Source: Bacteroidia bacterium
GTDB lineage: Bacteria > Bacteroidota > Bacteroidia > Flavobacteriales > Flavobacteriaceae
Reading direction: 5' to 3'
Length of the DNA stretch: 63,000 nt
NCBI GenBank assembly: GCA_030427735.1
Contig: JAUIBP010000015.1
Span: forward strand, 1-63,000
Shown here piece after piece: positions 8,877-17,703 of this stretch. The stretch's first letter is position 1. Each line of letters starts with the position of its first letter. The notes beneath the pieces are model-generated. The model was not told the DNA's origin, searched no databases, and saw nothing but the letters and a program-made list of their open reading frames with translations. The position numbers were made by a program, and so were the translations under genes.

Positions 8877-11867
8877 TTACTTTTTGATAACTTTAATAGT
8901 TTTAGTAGCGTTATTAATATCCACTTTTACAAAGTATACTCCATTTTGTAAATCGGTCATAGAAAGGGTAGCTTTTAAGCTTTTTGGTTGTAATTGTGCT
9001 ACCTCTTGTCCAAGCATGTTAAATACACTTATTTTAGAAATGTTAGATTTCGCTTCAATTGTAAAGTCGTTTACAATCGGGTTCGGGTAGTATTTAAATT
9101 CTGCTGTATTTTCTACGTTTTCTATGCTTAATGAAGCATCAGGATAAGCAAAGAAAGTAAAACCTGTAGTCTTAGCAGTATCGTGAATACTAATATAGTA
9201 AGTGGTACCAGCTTCTAAAGCAGCTGTTTTTTCACCAGATTGCCAACATGAAGTTAAACCTGCAATATTTTGTTGTAAATCTCCACATGTTCCGCTAAAG
9301 ATAGAGAAGTTTGCAGTTTGGTCTGCTGGATCTTCTGCATCTGTTGAAAAGTTTAAATAATAATTGCCTGTATACTTTGGAGTAAAGCTGTACCATAGAG
9401 CAAACCTAGAAGTGTTACAGTTTTCGGCAGAAGGATAAGCGTTTTCTAAAGTGCCAGTAATGGCATTATTACCTTCATCATTTAAAGATTCTTCCATTGC
9501 AATAGCGCTAATACAACTGTTATTTGCTGCTGCGCCTTCAATATTCCAAACACATAAATCGAAATCTGATCCTGGCTCTGTGGTCGATGAGCGAACTGCA
9601 ACATAATAAGTAGTTTCGCTATCTAAAGACAGCAAGATATTACTAGTTTGATTACAGTTAGTGCTTATTGCTGTTAATTCCCCGCAAGTACCACTATAGA
9701 TGAAATAATTGGTAGATGGACCAGAGTTTTTGGTTAAATTAAATTCGTATAAACCTGTTGTTTCTGGATTAAATGTATACCAAACATCTGTATATTTTGC
9801 GTAGCTAGTGTCTTCGCATTGTGATTCTGCAGAACGGGTAGCTCCAATAGTCGATCCGTTGGTTTTGTTATCGCAAGTATCGTCTGTAGAGGCTGTTAAT
9901 GCTATAGCATTAACACAGTCGTCGTTAGCAGGTGGAGCTGGAGGTGTTTTTAAACAGATGTCGTAGTTTTGTGCGTATTCACCACCAAGGTTAGTATAGT
10001 TTCTAATGTAATAGGTGTTTCCTATAGTTAACCCACTTACAGGTACATAGGCTCCAGTGGTACATAAAAGACTTGTAAACTCACCATCGCAAGTACCTTC
10101 TAAAATTTCGGTAGCCTGAATAGTTCCGCCTTCTCCAATGGCTGCTGTAATGTTAGAATATTCCAAAACAAGGCCTTCGCTAACAGCTACAAAGCTAAAC
10201 CAAACATCGTTAGTTCCGCTAGTTCCACAAGCTGTTCCTGTAGCTTCAGAATGTGTTGCTCCCGCATTAGTAGCGCTTGTAATTAAGGTACAAGTTTGGT
10301 CGGTATTAATTTCTAAAGCTGTTGCTGAGTCGCAGTTATCGTTAGCTGGTGGGCAGTAATAGAATGTAGACGTTTGGGTGTTACATTCTGTACCATCGTT
10401 CGCTAAAGTAAAGTTTACAGTAGTACCGCTAGCATAAGGGCCCATAGTTACGATACCTGTTTCTGAAATGTCCGTTTTAGAGTTACCTTGATCGTCTGTT
10501 AAGGTTAAGGTTGTAGCGTCTCCAGTGTAGGTTACATCTACATCTACATTAAATTGTGCGTTATCGCAATCGGCAACTGGTGTTACACTAACGTGTGGGG
10601 CAATACAATCTTTTTTGGTAATTACTAAATTGTAACCAAACGTAGAGCTGGCACTTTTACTACTTACAACAACATAATACGTATTGTTGCCATATAGTAA
10701 AATGTCTGTAAGCTCTCTGTTATCGGCACCATAGTCATAGTCAGATCCTAAACATTCTGTGGCAGCACCAGGACAATCGTTTAATACCGCTAATACAGCA
10801 CCTTTGTCCTCAGGATTGTTTTTTACTAAACTTAAGTCGATAGCAACGTCTTCGGTTGGTTCGATTTTGTAAATAACGTCGTTTCCACTAAAAGTGGTAC
10901 ATGGGTTGCTTGAATATAAATTTTCGAAGTTTGCGGTATTGGAACTATGAACATAAGGCGTGTCTCCTAAAGTTACTTCAAAAGGGTTGTCGCAAGTAGC
11001 TCCTTGTATAGGGGCGTTACGAGTTGTAAAGCTTATTCCTGTACAGTCGGTAGCATCTCCAAAATCGTTATAAGGTGTTACGGTTACATAGTACATGGTT
11101 TCGTAATCTAAACCAGTTACATCGTAGCTTGTTTCGGTAGTTTCTACAGCGTCTAATACGTCTGTTCCATCTGCAGTAGTCCCTACAGAAAGTTTGTAAC
11201 CAGAAGCAAAACCAATGGCTTTATTCCATGAAATGGTAGTGCTAGGAGCAACTTCTATATTTGTAGCTTCGTTTTCTGGAGCTGTAATTGTAGTACAATT
11301 AGGTACAGTTGTAGATTCTTGATTTAAAGATATTTCATCCAAAATACAGAATAAAGAGGATTCACTAGCGTTTGTAAATACAAATCGTGCTTGAAAATTG
11401 CTTTCATCGGCAATTACCCCTGCATCGATAGAAGTACTAAAAGTAGCACAGGTTGTAGCGTCTTCGTAAGTAAAGCTGGAATCGTTCACGGTAGTAAGGT
11501 TAGTCCAAGTTTCTCCAGCATCTGTAGTATATTCTAATACTAAAGTTCCCCATGCTGTTGGAGGGGCTACGATGTTAGGGAAGAAGGTGCTTCCTTTATT
11601 TTCGTAAATGTTATAATTAAAACTAACGGTAAGTGCTGTGCCATTAGACGGGAATATTGGCATAGTAATAGTATTTGCAGTTTCCTTAGCTGCTAAAGAC
11701 GCTAAGCTACTGCCCGTATCGGAGCATCTAAACCGTGAATGCACACTAGAATTTTCTGCGGTCCAATTTTCTGGTAATCCCGAGGTGTCAAAATTTTCTG
11801 AAATTTCGACCTGAGAGAATGCCGATGCACAAAAGAGTAACATCAAATAAAAGGTAATTTTCCTCAT
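8877..11867 (-). CDS. Secreted adhesin-like protein with T9SS type A sorting domain
   Basis: The 996-residue product has a signal peptide (MRKITFYLMLLFCASAFSQ) and a first module VEISENFDTSGLPENW of the cleaved-adhesin/choice-of-anchor J type, homologous to the start of the giant protein at the left edge. A fibronectin III module follows (about 195-285). Then come several pre-peptidase-like beta modules recognisable by repeated phrases such as YYVVVSSKSAS, YYIRNYTN, YYVAVRSST and YYISIHDT. The last 70 residues (YYPNPIVNDFTIEA ... GVYFVKV ... KTIKVIKK) are a classical Por secretion tail, so the protein should cross the outer membrane by T9SS. Cysteine-rich inserts (SQCEDTSY, ENCNTSRF) are usual in this group. 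Substrate unknown; surface binding is inferred. It is transcribed alone, with a terminator behind it. Confidence 0.92.
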   Translation of the reverse strand: MRKITFYLMLLFCASAFSQVEISENFDTSGLPENWTAENSSVHSRFRCSDTGSSLASLAAKETANTITMPIFPSNGTALTVSFNYNIYENKGSTFFPNIVAPPTAWGTLVLEYTTDAGETWTNLTTVNDSSFTYEDATTCATFSTSIDAGVIADESNFQARFVFTNASESSLFCILDEISLNQESTTVPNCTTITAPENEATNIEVAPSTTISWNKAIGFASGYKLSVGTTADGTDVLDAVETTETSYDVTGLDYETMYYVTVTPYNDFGDATDCTGISFTTRNAPIQGATCDNPFEVTLGDTPYVHSSNTANFENLYSSNPCTTFSGNDVIYKIEPTEDVAIDLSLVKNNPEDKGAVLAVLNDCPGAATECLGSDYDYGADNRELTDILLYGNNTYYVVVSSKSASSTFGYNLVITKKDCIAPHVSVTPVADCDNAQFNVDVDVTYTGDATTLTLTDDQGNSKTDISETGIVTMGPYASGTTVNFTLANDGTECNTQTSTFYYCPPANDNCDSATALEINTDQTCTLITSATNAGATHSEATGTACGTSGTNDVWFSFVAVSEGLVLEYSNITAAIGEGGTIQATEILEGTCDGEFTSLLCTTGAYVPVSGLTIGNTYYIRNYTNLGGEYAQNYDICLKTPPAPPANDDCVNAIALTASTDDTCDNKTNGSTIGATRSAESQCEDTSYAKYTDVWYTFNPETTGLYEFNLTKNSGPSTNYFIYSGTCGELTAISTNCNQTSNILLSLDSETTYYVAVRSSTTEPGSDFDLCVWNIEGAAANNSCISAIAMEESLNDEGNNAITGTLENAYPSAENCNTSRFALWYSFTPKYTGNYYLNFSTDAEDPADQTANFSIFSGTCGDLQQNIAGLTSCWQSGEKTAALEAGTTYYISIHDTAKTTGFTFFAYPDASLSIENVENTAEFKYYPNPIVNDFTIEAKSNISKISVFNMLGQEVAQLQPKSLKATLSMTDLQNGVYFVKVDINNATKTIKVIKK

Positions 11868-12324
11868 GTTAAATAATTAATTTTTGGTTGATAATTGTTT
11901 TTGGTGTGTTGGTTAAACCTTGTTTATTTATAAGCTCGGTTGTTGGTGGTTAAGCTTTAAAACGACACTTGGTTTTAACCTGTTCACATTCTAAAACTAC
12001 TTACTCTTTTACAATATATATAAGGAAGCTCTTTTGTTTTTGCTGAAAATTAAAAGAAGAAAAATGTATTTAAAATCCTGTAAATTAGGTTTTTGTGATG
12101 AGTGTTGAAAATTATTTATAGGCTTTCAATTTTGTTTAGATTATTTAAATAATACGTGGATAACAAGAAAATAAATGTTCGCATACGCTGTTTTTTATTT
12201 TGTTTTAAAAGGAATAAAACTGAGTTTCTAGTAGTATGTGTTTTTTTTGGGCATCGTAAAGAATACCACACAATCAATCGTATTGAAAAATTTGTATTGT
12301 AGTTTTAAAAAAATAAATGAGCGT
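11868..12324. other. Divergent intergenic region with shared motif
   Basis: This 457-bp AT-rich gap lies between the divergently read adhesin (minus) and methyltransferase (plus). No RNA gene or convincing complete promoter was recognised. It contains the 21-bp motif at 12031-12051. A longer methyltransferase frame begins at 12238, but its extra residues are low-complexity and look untranslated. Confidence 0.6.
12031..12051 (-). promoter_or_regulatory. 21-bp motif shared with upstream region of first adhesin gene
   Basis: The plus strand reads CTTTTGT then TTTTGCTGAAAATT, matching 18 of 21 positions of the copy at 5788-5808. Both copies lie upstream of adhesin genes in the same orientation and are followed by a purine-rich AAAAGA stretch. 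Here it is about 165-185 bp before the start codon. Candidate binding site for the nearby AraC-type regulator (inference). Confidence 0.4.
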
Positions 12325-13032
12325 ATGCAAAACAAATCTACAGTACAAGAAATAACATCGCGATTTGATAACGATGTAGAGCGGTTTTCGAATTTACAAA
12401 CAGGGCAAGTATCTACTTTAGATGCTCAATTATCTTTAGAATTAATTACCGAAGCTGCAAAACGTTTAGTACCACATGCCGTTAATCTGTTGGATATTGG
12501 TTGTGGAGCTGGAAATTACACACTTAAAATGTTAGGTAAGTTGCCAGATTTAAACTGCACCTTAGTCGATTTAAGTAAACCCATGTTACATCGTGCTTTG
12601 CAACGCGTATCGTCGCTAACAGAACGTGCAGAAGTGATTCAGGGCGATATTCGTACAGTGGATTTACCCGAACAGCAATTTGATATTATTTTAGCTGGTG
12701 CAGTATTGCACCATTTACGTGATGATTCGGATTGGGAATTAACCTTTAAAAAACTGTATAACCTTTTAAAACCTGGAGGTTGTTTAATGATTTCCGATTT
12801 AATACTTCAAAATACTGCTGAGTTAAATACCCTGATTTGGGATAAATATGGCGATTATTTAGAAGCTATAGGTGGGCAGGATTACAAAAATAAAGTGTTG
12901 GATTACATTGCTAAAGAAGATTCCCCAAGGTCTATTATATATCAATTAGAATTAATGACATCTGTTGGATTTTCGAATGTAGATATCCTGCATAAAAATC
13001 TTTGTTTTGCGGCTTATGGAGGTGTAAAATAA
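12325..13032 (+). CDS. Class I SAM-dependent methyltransferase
   Basis: Starting at the ATG at 12325 gives 235 residues, normal for a Methyltransf_11/25-type enzyme. A start at 12238 would add 29 poorly conserved-looking residues. Motif I is LLDIGCGAGNYTLKML, motif II includes TLVDLSKPML, and the post-motif region has FDIILAGAVLHHLRDD followed by LLKPGGCLMISDLI, all classic for small-molecule methyltransferases. The C-terminus (SPRSIIYQLELMTSVGFSNVDILHKNLCFAAYGG) fits the substrate-cap region. The acceptor is unknown. It is read in the same direction as the esterase 54 bp downstream, and the two may be co-transcribed. Confidence 0.88.
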   Translation: MQNKSTVQEITSRFDNDVERFSNLQTGQVSTLDAQLSLELITEAAKRLVPHAVNLLDIGCGAGNYTLKMLGKLPDLNCTLVDLSKPMLHRALQRVSSLTERAEVIQGDIRTVDLPEQQFDIILAGAVLHHLRDDSDWELTFKKLYNLLKPGGCLMISDLILQNTAELNTLIWDKYGDYLEAIGGQDYKNKVLDYIAKEDSPRSIIYQLELMTSVGFSNVDILHKNLCFAAYGGVK

Positions 13033-13086
13033 AATGGGTTTTCAGATTAATTTGTACATTTAAGAGTTACTCTAAACAAAATTATA

Positions 13087-14550
13087 ATGAAGAAGATAGG
13101 TAGTATTGTATTTTTAGTATTGTTTTGGGTTTGCAGCACTATAGCGCAAACATTCGAGGTTAGTTTTCCTTCAACAACAATGTCCGATTCCTTTTCTGGG
13201 CAGATACTTTTATATTTGTCTAAAGAAAACAAAACTCCTAAAGATGCTTTCCTTGCGTTAGAATTACCGCCTGTTTTTCGTATAGAGGTTAATCATTTAA
13301 ATCCCAATCAATCAGTAATATATAACGATCAAGCGATGTCGTATCCGGTAGCACTGTCTGATATTGAGAGAGGAACTTATTATGTGCAAGCTGTTTTCGA
13401 TAGAAATTTAGGTGGGCAAAATATTGCTAATAGTGCAGGTAATTTGTTTTCGGAGCCACAACAGGTGATATTAGACAAAAATTTCAATACAAAGTTTGTT
13501 TTGTCCTGTAATCAAATTGTTGAAGAACTTACATTTAAAGAAACATCACATTTGAAGGAATTGAGATTAAAATCGAACCTGTTAAGTACTTTCCATGATA
13601 AAGAAGTTTTTATTGCTGGTGCAGTAAGTTTACCAAAACATTATTTCGATAATCCTAACCAGTCTTACCCTGTAGTGTTTTCGGTGTTTGGATTTGGAGC
13701 TAATTATAAATTACATGCAGGAAAAGGAAAGTATAATTTTAATTCTTTGGCAGGATATCCAGCTATTGTAGTGTATTTAGATGGAAATTGTTCTGAAGGA
13801 CATTCAACTTACGCCAATAGCGATATTAATGGGCCTTGGGGAGATGCATTGGTGCAAGAGTTTATTCCTGAATTGCAAAAACGTTATAGAACCAACGGTG
13901 CAAACATGGTTTTTGGACATAGTAGTGGCGGTTGGACGTCTTTATGGTTACAAATTAATTACCCTGAAACGTTTTCTGGAGCTTGGGCTAGTGCACCAGA
14001 TCAAGTTGATTTTAGAAATTGGCAAGGGAAAAATATTTATGAAACCGATAACATGTTTTACGATGCTAATGGCAATCTTTTGGCAGATATCACAATGGCT
14101 GGCCGATTCCCGATTATTTCGGCTAAAGATTTATACAGGTTAGAGCATGTTGTTTACAGAGGAGAGCAGTTGCATTCTTTTGATGCGGTTTTTAGTAAGC
14201 GAGACGGAAATGGCAATATTATGCGTTTGGTAAACCCTACAGATGGTTCTATAAATAAAAGCGTATTGCCTATTTTTAAACGTTACGATTTGTCTTATCA
14301 ATTACGTACAAATTGGGATGCATATAAGGATGCAGTATCAGGTAAAATACGTATTTCTATGGGAGAGCAAGATAATTTTCATTTACAGGAAGCATTGTAT
14401 TTATTCGAAAAAGAAATGAAAATGTTACAGGCAGATATAGCTATAGAATATTTTCCAGGCGATCATTTTACGGTGTTTACAGACGATTATAAAAATAAAG
14501 GTCAGGCTTTTTTAGATGCTTGCTACAAAAAGTGGTTAAAGACCCAATAA
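13087..14550 (+). CDS. Secreted alpha/beta-hydrolase esterase (putative esterase/enterochelin-esterase-like)
   Basis: The 487-residue protein has a signal peptide (GSIVFLVLFWVCSTIAQ), an N-terminal beta-rich region to about residue 160, and an alpha/beta-hydrolase domain. The nucleophile elbow is G-H-S-S-G-G with the serine near residue 279. A late histidine lies in PGDHFTVF near residue 460, and an acidic residue is available around MGEQDNFH. This matches the putative esterase (esterase D/enterochelin esterase) group rather than lipases. It should act in the periplasm or outside the cell on a small acyl ester. No sugar locus is directly adjacent, so the substrate is open. Confidence 0.85.
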   Translation: MKKIGSIVFLVLFWVCSTIAQTFEVSFPSTTMSDSFSGQILLYLSKENKTPKDAFLALELPPVFRIEVNHLNPNQSVIYNDQAMSYPVALSDIERGTYYVQAVFDRNLGGQNIANSAGNLFSEPQQVILDKNFNTKFVLSCNQIVEELTFKETSHLKELRLKSNLLSTFHDKEVFIAGAVSLPKHYFDNPNQSYPVVFSVFGFGANYKLHAGKGKYNFNSLAGYPAIVVYLDGNCSEGHSTYANSDINGPWGDALVQEFIPELQKRYRTNGANMVFGHSSGGWTSLWLQINYPETFSGAWASAPDQVDFRNWQGKNIYETDNMFYDANGNLLADITMAGRFPIISAKDLYRLEHVVYRGEQLHSFDAVFSKRDGNGNIMRLVNPTDGSINKSVLPIFKRYDLSYQLRTNWDAYKDAVSGKIRISMGEQDNFHLQEALYLFEKEMKMLQADIAIEYFPGDHFTVFTDDYKNKGQAFLDACYKKWLKTQ

Positions 14551-14828
14551 AAGAGAACTTGAAATGCCTATCATTAAACACGATTTTTCAAGAAACCGAT
14601 TTAAATAACGATGAAAAGTTCGAAAAACTAAAAAAACAACAGCGCAAAATTCATAAGCATGTTAGTAACGCCGTATCTATACAAATTGAAGGTTTGGTAA
14701 ATAATAAATATTCGTTTAAAAATAGTCAGGTTTATCTCGATATCTTAGTACGTCATTTAGATGCTTCAGATGTGTTGTTGAATATCTTTATCATTGCGAC
14801 ACAAGATGAGGAAGCTTGGGATTTTTAA
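14520..14828 (+). CDS. Small hypothetical protein overlapping the esterase 3' end
   Basis: The frame gives up to 102 residues and overlaps the esterase by 31 bp if its ATG is used. A TTG at 14559 would avoid the overlap and give 89 residues. The sequence is helical and charged (EKFEKLKKQQRKIHKHVSNA) followed by a more hydrophobic half (YLDILVRHLDASDVLLNIFI). I do not recognise a family. Codon use looks like real coding sequence, and the same strand and tight spacing suggest co-transcription with the esterase. Confidence 0.5.
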   Translation: MLQKVVKDPIKENLKCLSLNTIFQETDLNNDEKFEKLKKQQRKIHKHVSNAVSIQIEGLVNNKYSFKNSQVYLDILVRHLDASDVLLNIFIIATQDEEAWDF

Positions 14829-14833
14829 TAAGG

Positions 14834-15106
14834 CTATCTTAAAACAATATAGATTGCAAATCCTACAACTAAAATAAAAACGACTATGCCAGCAACTATC
14901 GCCCAATAATGTACTGGTTTAATAGCTCTCTTTTTAATGGTTCTGTACAGGCGGTTTCTTAATGCTAATTGTAATTTTATGGTTTCGGGGTTTATTCCTT
15001 GGTGTTGCATTAACGAAAAATATGTATCTATAACCATTAGGTCTTCGTTTGTGGCTTTGTCTTTTTCGTATTTTCTGAGCAGCATTTTAAATATTTTCTC
15101 TTTCAT
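14834..15106 (-). CDS. Small FecR-like single-pass membrane protein (possible mini anti-sigma factor)
   Basis: The 90-residue product begins IFKMLLRKYEKDKATNEDLMVIDTYF, which resembles the first cytoplasmic helices of FecR-type anti-sigma factors (LL-x-KY-x-x-G-x-A-T-x-E-E). It then has one membrane segment at about residues 66-88 and stops. The large periplasmic FecR domain is absent. It lies 51 bp downstream of a sigma-factor-like gene in the same orientation. Anti-sigma activity is inferred from the pairing and the N-terminal resemblance. Confidence 0.7.
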   Translation of the reverse strand: MKEKIFKMLLRKYEKDKATNEDLMVIDTYFSLMQHQGINPETIKLQLALRNRLYRTIKKRAIKPVHYWAIVAGIVVFILVVGFAIYIVLR

Positions 15107-15157
15107 GTATACCTTAATTTTAGTGATAGATGGTTTTGGGAATGCACAATACTTTCT

Positions 15158-15670
15158 TTACGTATTAGGTGTGTTAAGCGATTTCGATTTTAAAATGTCT
15201 AGCGCTTGTGTAAGATACTGTTCTACGTTTCTTATCGATACATTTTGTTGTTTGGCAATATCCTTACAACTCATATTATCTCGATATCGCAGTTTAAAAA
15301 ATAGCAAGCAACGCTCGTAATTAGGGGTTTCTAAAAGTTGGTCTAAGGTTTCTAATAAATCCGATTTACTGTCTTGGTCTAAATGTAGCCGATCTTTACT
15401 GAATTGTAGAGCACACTCCACTTGTTGTAATTGATGAGGGTTGAAATCTAGAGTTCGCAATTTTTTAGAGCAATGTAGTTTTAAAGCTTTATTCAAGTAG
15501 GTGTCGTAGTCATTTGGAGCAATCAGTGCAAAATTGTGCCAAAATTCGGTAAAAACATCGCCAACCACTTGTTCTGCCAAGAGGGTATTTTGTAATGCAT
15601 TGGCTGCAAATGCATATTGAATATGCCAATAGGCGTTATATACTTTTAAAAAGTCGGTTGCTTTTCCCAT
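15158..15670 (-). CDS. Atypical ECF-type sigma factor
   Basis: The 170-residue protein has a C-terminal helix-turn-helix resembling sigma region 4 (CKDIAKQQNVSIRNVEQYLTQALDILKSK). Upstream is an all-helical part (LLAEQVVGDVFTEFWHN) that matches region 2 only loosely; the usual core-binding phrase is degenerate. It is close in size to FecI-like ECF sigma factors. The downstream neighbour is a small FecR-like membrane protein, so the two probably form a regulatory pair. Target genes are not evident; no SusC gene is adjacent. Confidence 0.75.
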   Translation of the reverse strand: MGKATDFLKVYNAYWHIQYAFAANALQNTLLAEQVVGDVFTEFWHNFALIAPNDYDTYLNKALKLHCSKKLRTLDFNPHQLQQVECALQFSKDRLHLDQDSKSDLLETLDQLLETPNYERCLLFFKLRYRDNMSCKDIAKQQNVSIRNVEQYLTQALDILKSKSLNTPNT

Positions 15671-15974
15671 TAAAATGATTTAAAAATATGTAATGTAGCA
15701 GATTGGACTTACCTAAAGGTTTTAATAGCGTTATGTTTAGGTTAAAACTCGAAGAATTAATCTTAAACAAGTGTCAATAACAAAAACTTAATTGTAATGT
15801 GATGATAAATTGATAAAAAAGCTTGGAAATGAAGAAATTGAAGTATATTTAAACGTTTATAAATGAATGGTTTAAAAGCAGAAATTTAAGGGGTGTATTG
15901 GGTAACTCTCGAAACACTTAAATTTTGAAAACCAAGCGGCCGTTAATGTTTGCTTGGTGAAACACTTTTAAAAG
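15671..15974. other. Divergent promoter region with short inverted repeat
   Basis: This 304-bp gap serves the sigma-like gene (minus) and a small gene (plus). The only structure seen is an inverted repeat ACCAAGC (15931-15937) / GCTTGGT (15952-15958), 16 bp before the small gene's ATG. It could be an operator or a 5' UTR hairpin. Confidence 0.5.
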
Positions 15975-16226
15975 ATGAAAATAGATCGTAACATCTATAA
16001 TTTCCTTCCTAACTTGAAGGATTATAAAATGATTGAAGCCGTTGATTTTCTTCCAGAAGAAAGCAACGAACGCTATCAAACCTATCGGCTAACGTATCAG
16101 TCGGTATCTCTACAACAAAAAACACTATACCTTCAATTTGATAATATAAAACAAAAAGCATCTTTTGGACTTTGGGGAGATGCTTATTTAAAAACCATTA
16201 GGCTGAATAACAGTAAACCAGAATAA
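15975..16226 (+). CDS. Small hypothetical protein
   Basis: This 83-residue soluble protein is not recognised. It is rich in Tyr, Gln and Asn, has no membrane segment, and ends just before a strong terminator. The ATG at 15975 is preceded by AAAAG, and a 7-bp inverted repeat lies 16 bp upstream. An independent promoter and terminator support a real gene. Confidence 0.65.
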   Translation: MKIDRNIYNFLPNLKDYKMIEAVDFLPEESNERYQTYRLTYQSVSLQQKTLYLQFDNIKQKASFGLWGDAYLKTIRLNNSKPE

Positions 16227-16262
16227 AACCCTTCAAGTATTTTATGTGCTTGAAGGGTTTTT
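16225..16262. terminator. Bidirectional intrinsic terminator
   Basis: A near-perfect stem AACCCTTCAAG / CTTGAAGGGTT with a run of T on the plus side and AAAA before it (TTTT on the minus strand) lies between two converging genes. It can end transcription of both the small plus-strand gene and the DUF1254 gene. Confidence 0.9.
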
Positions 16263-16282
16263 GTGTTAAGTGAAGTCTAAGT

Positions 16283-17626
16283 TTATAATTTCTCCAAACC
16301 TTCCGGAAACCATTCGCCTTTCAACACATTTTCTTTTGGCACATACATGCGTAAGGTTAAGTTAAACAATCCTTCCTTAGGTGATGGCAACCAATTGCTT
16401 TTTGGCCATTTCGAGTTATACTCTGGGGCGATGTATAGTTTTAAACTACCATCGGCTTCGTATTTAAATGGCGAGTAATTGTTGAAATTATAGCGATTCA
16501 AATCATTGTCTACCACACGATAATTAGGGAAATCCACTAAAATAACCGACCAAAAGCCGTTTACGTTTTTAACAGGTAAATTGTCGGGTGCAAATTGCAA
16601 TTCATAGCTCTTGCCGTTACCAAGCGCTTCGCTATTGGCGTCTTTAGAAGCAATGAAATAAATCACTTCTTCCGAGGTGTTGGCCCAAATCCCAACAAAA
16701 TTTGCTGAAGTACGGGTCCAATAATCACCAAAGTAATTTCCTGCCTTTAGGGTAGCTAACCAGCCATTTTTAAAACCACCAGCCTTGGTTGTCGCAAAAG
16801 TGATAAATTGCGGTAAAGCATCGGTTTTTATAATGGAATCTACTTTTGTAGCGTTGGTTTCAGATTCTGAAACATAAGCGCTAACCGATTTTACCAATTG
16901 CTGAATCGAATCGGTATGCGTCATTTTCGTGTCTGGCGTTTCTAAAAAAGCTTCAGTATAATTAAACAGATTGTGTCCCGGTGGTTGCTTGTTGGTAAAC
17001 TTCGGAAAATCAAGCGTTGGGTCGATTTTTGGTGTTCCAGTAGCGCTTACTTTGAATTGTTGTTGTAAAGCGACAGCAGCTTTTAAATCGTCTTGTAACT
17101 CTACACGTGCTAACATTTTAATTTTTTTGTTTTCCATGTCAATGCGGTAAGCATTTTCTGGTAAATCCACTTCACTTCCTTTTAAACATAAAGCAAAAGT
17201 GCCGTACGGATGATCCGGATAATTACGTTCGTTAATGTTTACAATCACTTCGCCCCAACCGTCTAACAATTGTATGGTATAGTAACGGTCTTTAATTTCT
17301 GGGATTTCGATTAAGGTTGCCGAGTTTTCATCAATGGCAATCCAAGCTTCCATATAGGCCACGTCGAGATTCGGGTTAACGAAATCGGCTTTTCCGGCTT
17401 CGTTGTATTTAATGGTGTTGTACTCCAATCCGGTGCCTTCAAAATCCATTTGTTCTTGGCGCACCACCAAAGCCCGACTTAATAGATAGATGTAAGATTC
17501 TACAATATCATGGCTGCTTACTGTTTTAGCTTCTGTAGCTGGTTGTTTGGTTTCTTGTTTACAGGCGTTGAAGCTAAAGGCACCAACTAAAGTGAGTAGT
17601 AGAAGAAGGTATTTTTGTGTTTTCAT
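16283..17626 (-). CDS. DUF1254/DUF1214 lipoprotein 1
   Basis: The 447-residue protein has a lipoprotein signal (LLLLTLVGAFSFNACKQ, Cys about 22). The N-terminal half is DUF1254-like (VNPNLDVAYMEAWIAIDENSATLIEIPEI, then YYTIQLLDGWGEVIVNI). The C-terminal half is DUF1214-like (NGFWSVILVDFPNYRV ... PFKYEADGSLKLYI ... NWLPSPKEGLFNLTLRMYVP). These two domains normally occur together in secreted proteins; their biochemical role is unknown. It is the last gene of the sulfatase/DUF1254 cluster, 77 bp behind the arylsulfatase, with a hairpin at 17644-17673 between them. One of five paralogues here, strongly diverged from the others. Confidence 0.9.
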   Translation of the reverse strand: MKTQKYLLLLLTLVGAFSFNACKQETKQPATEAKTVSSHDIVESYIYLLSRALVVRQEQMDFEGTGLEYNTIKYNEAGKADFVNPNLDVAYMEAWIAIDENSATLIEIPEIKDRYYTIQLLDGWGEVIVNINERNYPDHPYGTFALCLKGSEVDLPENAYRIDMENKKIKMLARVELQDDLKAAVALQQQFKVSATGTPKIDPTLDFPKFTNKQPPGHNLFNYTEAFLETPDTKMTHTDSIQQLVKSVSAYVSESETNATKVDSIIKTDALPQFITFATTKAGGFKNGWLATLKAGNYFGDYWTRTSANFVGIWANTSEEVIYFIASKDANSEALGNGKSYELQFAPDNLPVKNVNGFWSVILVDFPNYRVVDNDLNRYNFNNYSPFKYEADGSLKLYIAPEYNSKWPKSNWLPSPKEGLFNLTLRMYVPKENVLKGEWFPEGLEKL

Positions 17627-17643
17627 AGGTTTGTTTTTTTAAG

Positions 17644-17673
17644 CCCACAAAGGGTTTTTAAGTCCTTTGTGGG
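17644..17673 (-). terminator. Intercistronic hairpin between sulfatase and DUF1254 gene
   Basis: Perfect 10-bp arms CCCACAAAGG and CCTTTGTGGG with a 10-base loop. No long T tract follows on the minus strand, so partial termination or transcript stabilisation is more likely than full termination. Confidence 0.55.
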
Positions 17674-17703
17674 GTATTTCAATATATTTCAGGATTGTAT
17701 TAT

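Noticed and set aside
12238-12324. N-terminal extension of the methyltransferase
   Set aside because: The extra 29 residues (ATG at 12238) are not methyltransferase-like, and the ATG at 12325 gives a normal-sized enzyme.
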